Made by a program: the position numbers and the translations under genes. The notes under the pieces were generated by a model. It was not told where the DNA came from. It saw only the letters and a list, made by a program, of their open reading frames with translations, and did no database searches. DNA of 9,099 nt. Source: Pseudomonadota bacterium. GTDB taxonomy: Bacteria; Pseudomonadota; Gammaproteobacteria; Burkholderiales; Burkholderiaceae. Within the stretch, counting starts at the first letter, position 1, and the number at the start of each line of letters is the position of its first letter. The stretch covers positions 1-9,099 of the forward strand of contig JAJYBQ010000083.1 in assembly GCA_021778935.1 (NCBI GenBank), given 5' to 3'. Below are positions 1 through 7,213 of this stretch, in pieces.

Positions 1-453
1 GGCCTGTTGATTCCGGGCATTCTGCTGCTCGAGATTCCGCTGGCCCTGACCGGCGGCACGGTCGCGTTGGTATGGAGCGGCGTGGGACTGAACGCCGCCG
101 GCATGGTCGGCTTTCTGACCTTGGTCGGCATCGGGCTGCGCCACAGCATCGTGCTGCTCGATCGGGTCCGCGGCAACGAGAACGCCGGCATGCCGGTCGA
201 GGAGGCGGTTCGGGAGGCCATCCGGGTGCGGTTTCGTCCGATCCTGCTGACTGCCGCGACCGCAGCACTGGGAATGCTCCCGACCGCACTGGGCCTGGGG
301 GCCGGTGCGGCCCCCGAGCAGGGTCTGGCGGTGGTGATCCTCGGCGGCTTGGCTTGGAGCGCCCTGCGCAGCACCAACCTGATCCCGGCGCTGTACCTCC
401 ACTGGCGCCGAAAGCAGCTTGCGCAGCAGGGGAATCGGGGCGAAGCGGCGTAA
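1..453 (+). CDS. RND efflux pump inner-membrane subunit, C-terminal fragment (heavy-metal-efflux/CzcA-CusA-like)
   Basis: This is the last 150 codons of a gene that starts before the window; the frame is open from base 1 and stops at TAA 451-453. RND pumps are inner-membrane proton antiporters that form tripartite complexes with a periplasmic adaptor and an outer-membrane channel. The fragment shows the usual C-terminal pattern: a hydrophobic helix with the IPLALTGG motif, then GFLTLVGIGLRHSIVLL, a short cytoplasmic loop ending in RFRPILLTAATAALGMLP, then the last helix (GLAVVILGG) and a basic tail (HWRRK). The VGFLTLVGI and VILGG signatures resemble the CzcA/CusA (metal) branch more than AcrB, but the substrate-defining part is missing, so substrate is inferred only weakly. 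It is the only plus-strand gene and converges on cca. Confidence 0.85.
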   Translation, partial: GLLIPGILLLEIPLALTGGTVALVWSGVGLNAAGMVGFLTLVGIGLRHSIVLLDRVRGNENAGMPVEEAVREAIRVRFRPILLTAATAALGMLPTALGLGAGAAPEQGLAVVILGGLAWSALRSTNLIPALYLHWRRKQLAQQGNRGEAA

Positions 454-497
454 CGAAGAGAAGCCGATCGCAACCGGCCGAGTTCCGGTGCGCGGCG

Positions 498-1697
498 CTA
501 TTGGGCTGTACGCGTCGCGATCGCCGCGCGGCGCGCCTCGGCGACCGCGCGCGCGATCGCGGCCGCATCCGGGCCGGCCTTCGCGGCGATCGCGCCGGCA
601 TCGACCGCAGCGGCGGCGCTCGCAACCGCCCGCCAGCGGGGCGCGTCGATCGGTTCCAGGGCGCCCACCGCGGCGAGCAGAAGTTCGAATCGCGCCGGAC
701 GCCGCAAGGCATCCGCGCGCTCCAGGACCGAGAGGGCTCTCGCCGCAGCAGCCTCGCGGCGTGCGGCGTCGCTTCGGCCACCCTTCCCGCCGCCCTGTTC
801 GCCGCCGTTTTGCCCGCTTTTTTCCCCGCCTTTTTCCCCATACGCCGGCGCGGCGCGCAACGCCGCGCGCAGGTCGAATTGCAGGCGCGCAAGCCGCATC
901 GACTCCGCGTCCGCGCGCAGGCGTTCCAGCCAGGATCGCAGTGCCTCGCCGGAGCGCGCGCAGGACGCCAGCACGGCGAACCGCAGCGCGAGCGGCGCCG
1001 CCTGGGCGCCCCCGCTCGCGCTGCGGTCGAGGGCCGCGAGCGCTTCTGCGGAAATCGCCAACTCGGGTGCGATGCGCGCCAACAGGCCCGTGTCCGCAAG
1101 CACTTCGATCATGCGCGCGGGGCGGTCTTCCATCAGCCCGCGCGCGATCTCCTGCCATACGCGCTCCGGCACGAGGGCGTCGGCCTCGCCGCCCGCGACC
1201 ATGCCGCGCGCCAGGGCCATCGTCTCCGGCGCGATGGCGAAGTCCGCAAACCGCGCGGCAAACCGCGCCAGGCGCAAGATGCGCACCGGATCTTCCGAAA
1301 ACGCCGGGCCGATATGGCGCAGGATGCGCGCGCGCAGGTCCGCCTGGCCGCCGTAGGGATCGATCAGCCGGCCGGCTTCGTCGAGCGCCATCGCGTTGAT
1401 GGTGAGGTCGCGGCGCGCGAGATCCTGTTCGAGCGTGACTTCGGGCGACGCATGCACCACGAAGCCGCGATAACCGGGGGCGGTTTTCCGCTCCGTGCGC
1501 GCCAGTGCGTATTCCTCCCGGGTCTGCGGATGCAGGAACACGGGGAAGTCGCGGCCGACGGGCTGGTAGCCCTGCGCGACCATCTCCTCCGGCGTCGCTC
1601 CCACCACCACCCAGTCGCGATCGCCGGGGCGCACCGGGTATCCCGCCTGCGCAAGGAGCCGGTCCCGCACCCAGCCGCCGACGGCGTATGCCCTCAC
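498..1697 (-). CDS. cca: CCA-adding enzyme (tRNA nucleotidyltransferase, multifunctional Cca type) with degenerate HD domain
   Basis: Adds or repairs the 3'-terminal CCA of tRNA in the cytoplasm using CTP and ATP. The 399-residue product follows E. coli Cca (about 412) closely through the catalytic half: AVGGWVRD near residues 5-12, the metal-binding DxD pair D26/D28 in [21 protein letters not shown] at 48-59, RRDLTINAM at 95-103, the EDPVRILR segment at 135-142, and ERVWQE at 178-183. Start is GTG at 1697, which gives the family N-terminus directly; upstream codons in this frame lie inside lplT. GTG and the lplT stop overlap (GTGA), so translation is probably coupled. Two oddities: where E. 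coli has His-Asp in RFATLCHDLGKG, this protein reads [12 protein letters not shown] (S245, C246), so the HD phosphohydrolase site appears lost; and residues 287-307 are a Gly/Lys/Glu-rich insert. The tail is Ala-rich and helical. The catalytic assignment is firm; phosphatase/phosphodiesterase activities are doubtful. Only a weak 5-bp hairpin (473-489) lies in the gap to the RND gene. Confidence 0.95.
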   Translation of the reverse strand: MRAYAVGGWVRDRLLAQAGYPVRPGDRDWVVVGATPEEMVAQGYQPVGRDFPVFLHPQTREEYALARTERKTAPGYRGFVVHASPEVTLEQDLARRDLTINAMALDEAGRLIDPYGGQADLRARILRHIGPAFSEDPVRILRLARFAARFADFAIAPETMALARGMVAGGEADALVPERVWQEIARGLMEDRPARMIEVLADTGLLARIAPELAISAEALAALDRSASGGAQAAPLALRFAVLASCARSGEALRSWLERLRADAESMRLARLQFDLRAALRAAPAYGEKGGEKSGQNGGEQGGGKGGRSDAARREAAAARALSVLERADALRRPARFELLLAAVGALEPIDAPRWRAVASAAAAVDAGAIAAKAGPDAAAIARAVAEARRAAIATRTAQ

Positions 1698-2938
1698 GAC
1701 CGCAGCCCCCGCAGATTCCGGGCGGAACCCGACGCCCTCGCGCGCGCGCGCAGGGTTCTCATGCGGCCGGCCCACACCGCGGCAATGCCGGCGGACAGCA
1801 AGACACCGAACCCGGCTGCGATCGCCGACACCGGCGCGCCGGCGCGGACGATGAGGGTGTAGCCGCCCACCATCCCCAGCATGACGACGTTTTCCGCGAG
1901 GTTCTGAATGGCGACGGCGTGGCCGGAGCCTACGCTCTCGTGCCCGGCCTCCTGGAGGAGGGCGTTGAGCGGCACCACGAAAAATCCGCCGCCGGCGCCG
2001 ACGAAGGCCATGACCGCGAACGCGAGCGCCACGCTGTGCGTTGCCGCCAGCAGGCACACCGCCGCGCCGATCGCGACGCCGGCGGGCATGGCCCGTTCGG
2101 GTCGTTGCAGGGTGACGAATTTCGCGGCCAGCGCGGCACCGATCACGATCCCGGCGGCAACCGCGGCATTCAAGTAGGCCGGCATGCGGTTGTCGGTGAT
2201 TCCCAGCGCAACCGGAACCCAAGCGACGAGGAGAAGCCGCAGGGTTGCGCCGGCCCCCCAGAAGAGGCTGGTTCCGGCCACCGAAAACCGCGCATCGCTG
2301 CCGGCGAAGAGTCTGCGGACCGCGCGCAGGAAATCGCGCAGCATCCCCCACAGGGAAGTCCCTTCGAACCCGTGCGCCGGCGCAAGGCGCGGAATCGCCA
2401 GGTTGACGAGCAGCGCCACGCCGTACGCCGCCGCCACGGCCCACAGTGCGCCGGCCACGTTCCAGTCGGCCAGAACGCCGCCCGCGACCGCGCCGATGAG
2501 GATCGCGGCGATCGTCGATCCCTCCATCCAGCCGTTGGCGGCGACGAGATCCTCGGCCGGGGCCAGCTCGGACAGGATGCCGTACTTCGCCGGGGAATAT
2601 GCCGCCGCGCCGACCCCCACGATCCCGTAGGCGACGAATGCATCCGCGCCCAGCGCCATGCCGACCGCGCCCAGGAGCTTCAAGCCGTTCGCCAGCAGCA
2701 TCACCCGCCCCTTGGGAATCGCATCCGCCAGCGGGCCGGCGAACGGCGCCAGCACGATGTAGGCGACGATGAACGCCTCCTGCAATGCGGGCGCCGTCCA
2801 CGCCGGGTAACGCTCGGTCTTGAGCAGCGCCAGCGCGGCGAACAGCAGCGCGTTGTCGGCCAGCGCGGAAAGAAACTGGGCGATCAGTACCGGGGGCATG
2901 CCGCGGGACGAAACCGTGCGGAAAATGGGAGCGCCCAT
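1694..2938 (-). CDS. lplT: Lysophospholipid transporter LplT (MFS)
   Basis: Inner-membrane flippase of the major facilitator superfamily that brings lysophospholipids from the outer to the inner leaflet for re-acylation. The match to E. coli LplT runs end to end: [17 protein letters not shown] (19-35), [16 protein letters not shown] (76-91), [15 protein letters not shown] (108-122), [19 protein letters not shown] (141-159), [13 protein letters not shown] (222-234), [10 protein letters not shown] (241-250), [14 protein letters not shown] (317-330). About 12 membrane helices are apparent. Three starts are possible: GTG 2947, ATG 2938 and ATG 2899. I chose 2938 (414 residues) because E. coli LplT also has residues before its aligned KGM (here RGM, 12-14). 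ATG 2899 would give 401 residues, nearer the usual length of about 397. No start has a clear Shine-Dalgarno. ATG 2938 lies inside a 17-bp hairpin, which makes 2899 a serious alternative. The acyltransferase partner Aas, next to or fused with lplT in many bacteria, is not in the window. Confidence 0.93.
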   Translation of the reverse strand: MGAPIFRTVSSRGMPPVLIAQFLSALADNALLFAALALLKTERYPAWTAPALQEAFIVAYIVLAPFAGPLADAIPKGRVMLLANGLKLLGAVGMALGADAFVAYGIVGVGAAAYSPAKYGILSELAPAEDLVAANGWMEGSTIAAILIGAVAGGVLADWNVAGALWAVAAAYGVALLVNLAIPRLAPAHGFEGTSLWGMLRDFLRAVRRLFAGSDARFSVAGTSLFWGAGATLRLLLVAWVPVALGITDNRMPAYLNAAVAAGIVIGAALAAKFVTLQRPERAMPAGVAIGAAVCLLAATHSVALAFAVMAFVGAGGGFFVVPLNALLQEAGHESVGSGHAVAIQNLAENVVMLGMVGGYTLIVRAGAPVSAIAAGFGVLLSAGIAAVWAGRMRTLRARARASGSARNLRGLRS

Positions 2939-2950
2939 TTTCCGCACGGT
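2913..2950 (-). repeat. Perfect 17-bp inverted repeat with 4-nt loop at the SDR stop / lplT start junction
   Basis: Arms 2913-2929 (ACCGTGCGGAAAATGGG) and 2934-2950 are exact reverse complements around the loop AGCG. The right-hand end overlaps the first base of the TGA stop of the SDR gene (2952-2950), and the structure contains the 2938 start candidate of lplT. On the minus strand the hairpin is followed by TTTCG only, so it lacks a full U-tract; it could be an intrinsic terminator of low strength, an mRNA-stabilising or translation-blocking hairpin, a protein-binding palindrome or a dispersed palindromic unit. No second copy occurs in this window. Confidence 0.9.
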
Positions 2951-3924
2951 CAGCCGTGTCCCGCCTGCGCGCGAAATCCGTCCATCCGCGTCCGCGGGTG
3001 CAGGCCGGCAAGATACAGCGCCGCCTCCGGCTCCATCGGAGCAGGCCGAATCCCCAGTTCCGGCGCCGGGCGATAAGGCTGGACGCTTGCCACGTTGTCG
3101 ACACTCAGGCTGTCGAGGTTGTCGCGGGTAAGGGGCGGCTCCCCCGGCAGGAGCGCGAGCGTATCCGCCAACAGGTATGCAAGGCAGTCGGGCAAGCCGA
3201 TCACCGGCCGGGGATGGCCGGACACCCGCGCGGCAAACTGCACGAGCCGCCGCAGCGGGTACACGGCAGGCCCGCACAATTCGTAGGTCTTACCGAAGGT
3301 CGCGGGCGCGTCGAGCGCATTCCCGATCGCCGCCGCGACATCCTCGACCCAGACGGGCTGCAGCCTCGCCGCCGGCTTGCCGAGCAGCAGGACCGGCAAG
3401 CCGGCGGCGAGGCTGGCAAATCGATTCAGGAACCGATCGCCATCGCCGAACACGACCGAAGGCCGGAAGATCGTCGTGGCGGCAGGGCCGGCATTGCGCA
3501 CGATGTCTTCCCCGTCCCCCTTGCTCCGGAGGTAGGCGGAAGGTCCGTTGCGATCGGCACCCAGGGCGCTGACATGGAGCAGCCGCCCGATCCCGCGTGT
3601 CTTGCACGCCGCGGCAAGGCGGCGCGGCAGTTCAACATGCACGGCGCAGAACCAGCGTCCGTACGGATGCTGCGTACCCGGATCGTGGAGGATGCCGACG
3701 AGATTGATGACGGCATCGCAGCCCGCAAGCAGGCGATCGAGCGCCACCGGATCGTGGATGTCGGCCTCGACGATCTCGACGGTCGGCAATACGGCGAGTA
3801 CGCGCGCCTGCGTCAGCCGCCGCGTTGCGACGCGCACCCGGCGCCCCTGCGCCGCAAGGCGTTCGACGACGGAACGACCGAGAAAACCGGTTCCTCCGAG
3901 TACGAGGATATTCTGGTAGCACAT
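2950..3924 (-). CDS. NAD(P)-binding SDR-family protein, complex I NDUFA9 (39-kDa subunit)-like
   Basis: An atypical/extended short-chain dehydrogenase with an N-terminal Rossmann fold. The nucleotide-binding motif GGTGFLG is at 10-16 (G10, G13, G16), followed by VEADIHD at 52-58 and INLVGIL at 73-79. The SDR-type catalytic residues look intact: S119 in [10 protein letters not shown], and Y131/K135 in [23 protein letters not shown] after that and QPVWVEDVA in the C-terminal half are typical of the NDUFA9-like family, whose members are related to a complex I accessory subunit and are often annotated as epimerases or NADH dehydrogenases. The substrate is not known, and family naming does not prove a role in complex I. 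The 324-residue length is normal. ATG 3924 is directly preceded by an in-frame GTG at 3927, which could be the true start; neither has a good Shine-Dalgarno. It is first of the SDR-lplT-cca group. Confidence 0.88.
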   Translation of the reverse strand: MCYQNILVLGGTGFLGRSVVERLAAQGRRVRVATRRLTQARVLAVLPTVEIVEADIHDPVALDRLLAGCDAVINLVGILHDPGTQHPYGRWFCAVHVELPRRLAAACKTRGIGRLLHVSALGADRNGPSAYLRSKGDGEDIVRNAGPAATTIFRPSVVFGDGDRFLNRFASLAAGLPVLLLGKPAARLQPVWVEDVAAAIGNALDAPATFGKTYELCGPAVYPLRRLVQFAARVSGHPRPVIGLPDCLAYLLADTLALLPGEPPLTRDNLDSLSVDNVASVQPYRPAPELGIRPAPMEPEAALYLAGLHPRTRMDGFRAQAGHG

Positions 3925-3954
3925 CACGCACGTCTACAAGGGAAACGACTACGG

Positions 3955-3960
3955 ATTGTA
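3955..3960 (-). promoter_or_regulatory. Possible -10 element (TACAAT) upstream of the SDR-lplT-cca group
   Basis: The minus strand reads TACAAT about 30 bases before the SDR start, one mismatch from the sigma-70 consensus and in a relatively AT-rich pocket. No recognisable -35 hexamer lies 16-18 bases upstream; that stretch is GC-rich hairpin sequence. It is offered only as a candidate promoter for a separate SDR-lplT-cca transcript. Confidence 0.25.
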
Positions 3961-3970
3961 AAGGCTGCGC

Positions 3971-3986
3971 CCCGCCCCGCGGCGGG
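3971..3986 (-). terminator. GC-rich hairpin in the slt-SDR gap, possible terminator
   Basis: CCCGCC and GGCGGG form a 6-bp stem with a 4-base loop, about 40 bases after the slt stop. No run of T follows, so it is not a canonical intrinsic terminator; it may slow transcription or protect the slt mRNA end. The remainder of the 100-base gap (3925-4024) shows only the -10 candidate. Confidence 0.25.
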
Positions 3987-4024
3987 AAGTGTCGAGGGCG
4001 GAAGGCGACGGGACTGCGCCGCCG

Positions 4025-6193
4025 TCAGGGCAGGTCCGCGGCGGGGACGGGCGTCGGCGTCACCGTTGCCAGCAGCGCCTTGAGCGCAACCGGCCGGCGA
4101 CCGAGCAAGGATTCGTAGACGGTCGTGTTGAACAGCACCTTCTGCACGTAGCTGCGCGTCTCCTCCACCGGGATCGCTTCGGCGAACAGGGCCCCGGATA
4201 CGGAATGGGTCAGGGACGCCCGCCAGCGTCGCACCGCGTGCGGACCGGCGTTGTAGGCCGCCGACGCCAACAAGGGCATGCCCCCCTGATCGTCGTAGAC
4301 GAGTTTGAGATATTCGGTTCCCAGCTTGAGATTGGTCTCGACGTCCGCGACGTGATCAAGGCGGAATGCCGTCAGGCCGATCCGGTGCGCGACGTAGCGC
4401 GCCGTCGACGGCATCAGCTGCATCAGGCCGATCGCTCCGGTTCGCGAATACACCCGCTGTATGAAGCGCGATTCCTGGCGAATCAGCCCATAGACCCAGG
4501 CCGGATCCAGATCACGCGACGATGCGTCCTGGGTCAGCAGGCTCTGATATGGCATCGGAAACTGCTGCGCGAGATCGATCCCGTTGCGAATCCGCTCCGA
4601 GGACGCGATCATGCGGTCGAGCAGCCCCCAACGCCGCCCCAGTTCCGCCGCCGCACGCAGAGTCTTGTCGTCCATGCCGTGCAGCGCCCAGCTCCACTCG
4701 GCATTGCCGAACCAGCGCAGATCCATTTCGTAGAGCTTGCGCGCACGGAGAAACCCCGGGCGTTTCGCCAGCGCGTCGACGAGTCGCGGATCGGGTGCCG
4801 GCTGCCGGGAAAATGTTTTCGGCGGCAGACCCAGATCCTCCGCGGCAAGCACACCGTAGTAGTCGAAACGGCCGGCAACCCGGCGCAACGCGGCACGCCC
4901 TTCCCGCCCCTGGCCCAGGGCGATCTGCGCCCGGGCATCCCAATACACCCAGTTCGGCTGCCCTCGCAGTCGGACCGGCAGCGCGGCGATCGCTCGCCGC
5001 AGCGCGAGCGAGGTCGACCGGATGCGCGTCGCGTCCGGATGCGACGCGGGCAACGATGGGTCGTCGACGTTGCGGCCATGCGGGTTGAAACCCGCGCTGG
5101 CGCCTTGCCAGAGGGCAGCACGCGCCCGCGCCGTCAACACCGCATCGGCCTCCGCCGCGTCCGGCCCCATACCAAGGCGCGCGCCGCCGCGCGCGAACCA
5201 GCGCGATGTCTGCGGCATCCACCGGTATTCCGCCAGGGTCGCGATCCGGCCCCAGACGGCTGCCTTTTCGTCGGCGGTGAATCGCCGCTCCACACGGGCC
5301 GCGTACCATGCCGCCCGGTCCGGTGCCGCCCGTGCCAGCGCGACCAGCGCAAGCATCAGCATAGGATGGGGAACGCGGTCGAGATGGGCGCGGTGGCGAC
5401 CGAACCAGATCCCGGGGCCGCTCAGGATGCGGCGGATCGCGCGGGCCTGCCATCGCGGCAGGCGCGCGTCGGCCACCCGGACCGCGGGCGTGAACTGCCG
5501 GCTTTCCTCGAGCGCCACCAGGCGCGGCCAGACGGACATCGCGCCATCGTCGAGGAGGCGGTCGGCCAGCGCCGAACAAGCCTCGCCGCCGGGATTGGTC
5601 ACGTTCGCCAGCACACGCCGTGCCGCCAGGACAATCTTGCCGCGACGCGCCGGCGCCGTCTGGTCGTAGTTCGCCAACCAGGAGGCGCAGACGAGCTGCG
5701 GATCGGCGATCACGCCGCCGAGCGTGGGGCGCAGTTTCTCGAACGCGGCGAAGTCACCCTTGCGGGCCAGGGCCATCAGCCAGTCGGCGCGCATGCGCGC
5801 GGCAAGCGGCGTGTCGGCGTAGCGTTGCAGGAACGCCTGCGCGGACGAGTCGTCGTACTCCGGGGCACGCAAGCGCAACTCCGCCTGCCAATAGGCGACG
5901 TAGGGGGCGAGGATGCTGCCCGCCGCGTGCGGCGCCAGGTCGTCGACGCGATCCAGGTCGCCCTCGGTGGCCGCCTCGTGGACCTGCAACACGATCCGGT
6001 CGGCATCGGTCAGATCCCTCGCCGGGTCGGCAGCCGCGGCGGGGATCAACGGTGTCGCCAGGGCAAAGCCGACCAGGGCGGCGAGCGCCGCCCGACGGAG
6101 CTGCCCCCGCGCCGCGCGGCTTGCAACCGTGCCCGCGCGCTCCGGAGAAGGATGATGGCGACCCACCCACGCCCCGAGGGGAGCGCGGAGCAT
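4025..6193 (-). CDS. slt: Soluble lytic murein transglycosylase (Slt70-like, family 1A)
   Basis: Periplasmic enzyme that cleaves the MurNAc-GlcNAc bond of peptidoglycan, forming 1,6-anhydro-MurNAc. The 722-residue product has a basic N-terminus, a hydrophobic signal core at about 35-51 (AALAALVGFALATPLIP) and a likely cleavage site near AAA-D (55/56). A long alpha-helical region (about 60-550), expected to form the superhelical U/L ring, precedes the catalytic domain: QESRF with catalytic E574, GLMQLMPSTA at 589-598, SAAYNAGP at 644-651 and EETRSYVQKVL at 677-687, the full Slt signature. A ProThr-containing tail follows the domain. ATG 6193 is chosen because it lies exactly on the metF stop (TGATG, one-base overlap), suggesting coupled translation. 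That start leaves an unusually long n-region of 34 residues; GTG at residue 10 is another option. No lipobox Cys is visible, so a soluble periplasmic form is likely. E. coli Slt70 is about 645 residues, so this protein is somewhat longer. Confidence 0.95.
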   Translation of the reverse strand: MLRAPLGAWVGRHHPSPERAGTVASRAARGQLRRAALAALVGFALATPLIPAAAADPARDLTDADRIVLQVHEAATEGDLDRVDDLAPHAAGSILAPYVAYWQAELRLRAPEYDDSSAQAFLQRYADTPLAARMRADWLMALARKGDFAAFEKLRPTLGGVIADPQLVCASWLANYDQTAPARRGKIVLAARRVLANVTNPGGEACSALADRLLDDGAMSVWPRLVALEESRQFTPAVRVADARLPRWQARAIRRILSGPGIWFGRHRAHLDRVPHPMLMLALVALARAAPDRAAWYAARVERRFTADEKAAVWGRIATLAEYRWMPQTSRWFARGGARLGMGPDAAEADAVLTARARAALWQGASAGFNPHGRNVDDPSLPASHPDATRIRSTSLALRRAIAALPVRLRGQPNWVYWDARAQIALGQGREGRAALRRVAGRFDYYGVLAAEDLGLPPKTFSRQPAPDPRLVDALAKRPGFLRARKLYEMDLRWFGNAEWSWALHGMDDKTLRAAAELGRRWGLLDRMIASSERIRNGIDLAQQFPMPYQSLLTQDASSRDLDPAWVYGLIRQESRFIQRVYSRTGAIGLMQLMPSTARYVAHRIGLTAFRLDHVADVETNLKLGTEYLKLVYDDQGGMPLLASAAYNAGPHAVRRWRASLTHSVSGALFAEAIPVEETRSYVQKVLFNTTVYESLLGRRPVALKALLATVTPTPVPAADLP

Positions 6194-7080
6194 CAGGGAG
6201 AGGTCGCAGCGGAGGGCACGTCGGATCTCGGCACCGGCAGTCCCAGCCGGCGCCAGAGTTCGGTCGTCGCGTGCGCGGAGTTCATCGTATAAAAATGGAG
6301 CCCGGGAGCTCCCTGCGCAAGCAGACGTTCGCATAACGTGGTGACAACATCGAGGCCGAACGCGCGAATCGAGTCCCGATCGTCGCCGAAGCTTTCCAGG
6401 CGGCGCCGGATCCAGCGCGGAATCTCCGCGCCGCAACTGTCGGAGAACCGCGCAAGCTGCGAAAAATTCGTGATCGGCATCACCCCGGGTACGATCGGTA
6501 CCATGCATCCTGCGCGCGCGGCCTCGTCGACGAAGCGCAGGTATGCGTCGCCATTGTAGAAGTATTGCGTGATCGCCGAGTCCGCACCCGCCTGCACCTT
6601 TTCCACGAAGTGACGAAGGTCTTCGGCCGGGGAGCGCGCCTGCGGGTGCATTTCGGGATACGCGGCGACCTCGATGTGGAATGCCGCGCCGAATTCCGCG
6701 CGAACGTACGCCACCAGGTCGGCCGCATACCGGAAATCGCCGTTGGACGCCGCCATGCCGGAAGGCAGGTCGCCGCGCAGCGCGACGATCTGCCGGATCC
6801 CCGCTGCGCGATAGGTTTCGAGCAGATCGCGCAGTTCCGCGCGAGAACTGGCGATGCAGGACAGGTGCGGCACCGCGCGCAGGCCGGCGTGATGGATTTC
6901 CAGCGCCGTACTCAGGGTCCCTTCGCGCGTCGACCCGCCTGCGCCAAAGGTCACGGAGTAATAGGCGGGGCCGAGCCGGGCCAGTTCAGTACGGGTGGTG
7001 CGGAGCTTCTCTACTCCGTCCGCGGTGCGGGGCGGAGAGAATTCGACGCTGAAGATGCCGTTGGATGGTGCGATTGCCAT
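6193..7080 (-). CDS. metF: 5,10-Methylenetetrahydrofolate reductase
   Basis: Cytoplasmic FAD-dependent TIM-barrel enzyme that reduces 5,10-methylene-THF to 5-methyl-THF, the methyl donor for homocysteine-to-methionine conversion. Length is 295 residues against 296 in E. coli. Visible family features: SVEFSPPRT at 11-19 with the catalytic Glu (E13, equivalent to E28 of E. coli); YYSVTFGAGG at 40-49; VPHLSCI at 70-76; IVALRGDLP at 98-106 with the conserved Asp (D104); the AAYPEMHPQA segment; GADSAITQYFYN with the conserved Ala-Ile-Thr-Gln; PIVPGVMPI; and FHFYT-like LHFYTMN near the end. ATG 7080 gives the family N-terminus; an in-frame GTG at 7116 would add 12 residues with no homology and is rejected. 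The Shine-Dalgarno is weak (GGGAA about 6 bases upstream). It follows ahcY in the same direction and shares a base with slt at the 3' end, so it probably belongs to an ahcY-metF-slt transcription unit. Confidence 0.96.
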   Translation of the reverse strand: MAIAPSNGIFSVEFSPPRTADGVEKLRTTRTELARLGPAYYSVTFGAGGSTREGTLSTALEIHHAGLRAVPHLSCIASSRAELRDLLETYRAAGIRQIVALRGDLPSGMAASNGDFRYAADLVAYVRAEFGAAFHIEVAAYPEMHPQARSPAEDLRHFVEKVQAGADSAITQYFYNGDAYLRFVDEAARAGCMVPIVPGVMPITNFSQLARFSDSCGAEIPRWIRRRLESFGDDRDSIRAFGLDVVTTLCERLLAQGAPGLHFYTMNSAHATTELWRRLGLPVPRSDVPSAATSP

Positions 7081-7096
7081 GGGATTTCCCGGTGTT

Positions 7097-7116
7097 GTGC
7101 CGGTGCACGCCGGCAC
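7097..7116 (-). repeat. Perfect 7-bp hairpin just upstream of metF
   Basis: GTGCCGG (7097-7103) and CCGGCAC (7110-7116) are exact reverse complements with a 6-base loop, ending 16 bases before the metF start. It could affect metF translation or mRNA processing. It has no T-run and does not look like a terminator. Confidence 0.6.
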
Positions 7117-7140
7117 CGCGCGTCATGACCCTTACCCTCG

Positions 7141-7195
7141 CCCTCTCCCGCTCGCACGGGAGAGGGGGTCGTCATCCCCGATCGCACGGGAAAGG
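7141..7195 (-). repeat. 10-bp hairpin plus near-direct repeat in the ahcY-metF gap
   Basis: CCCTCTCCCG (7141-7150) and CGGGAGAGGG (7157-7166) form a perfect 10-bp stem with loop CTCGCA. The loop/right-arm sequence TCGCACGGGAGAGG (7152-7165) recurs as TCGCACGGGAAAGG (7182-7195) with one mismatch, so the left arm could pair with either copy. Hairpins of this CCCTCTCCC/GGGAGAGGG type are commonly scattered between genes in GC-rich proteobacteria. No U-tract follows on the minus strand, so full termination between ahcY and metF is not expected; attenuation or mRNA stabilisation is possible. Confidence 0.65.
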
Positions 7196-7213
7196 ACCGG
7201 GGGTCGGGCGGCA

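Noticed and set aside
473..489. Bidirectional terminator between the RND gene and cca
   Set aside because: Only a 5-bp ACCGG/CCGGT stem with a 7-base loop and no T-run is present; too weak to call.
72..1862. Long plus-strand open frame opposite cca and the end of lplT
   Set aside because: Its translation is Arg/Pro/Ala-rich without family motifs, while the minus strand encodes unmistakable Cca and LplT. It is a GC-driven antisense shadow. The same applies to plus-strand frames at 1505-3076, 2956-4083, 3989-6292 and 6995-8614.
498..3104. Apparent 868-codon minus-strand reading frame suggesting a Cca fusion protein
   Set aside because: Only the part from 1697 down is Cca; the upstream part is the wrong frame of lplT and is Arg/Gly-rich noise. 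The frame simply happens to lack stops.
2939..3277. N-terminal extension of LplT into the SDR gene
   Set aside because: The residues are Ala/Arg/Pro-rich with no LplT similarity and overlap the coding part of the SDR gene.
6194..6508. N-terminal extension of Slt to 6508
   Set aside because: The extension lies inside metF in another frame, precedes the signal peptide and has no homology; ATG 6193 at the metF stop is a better start.
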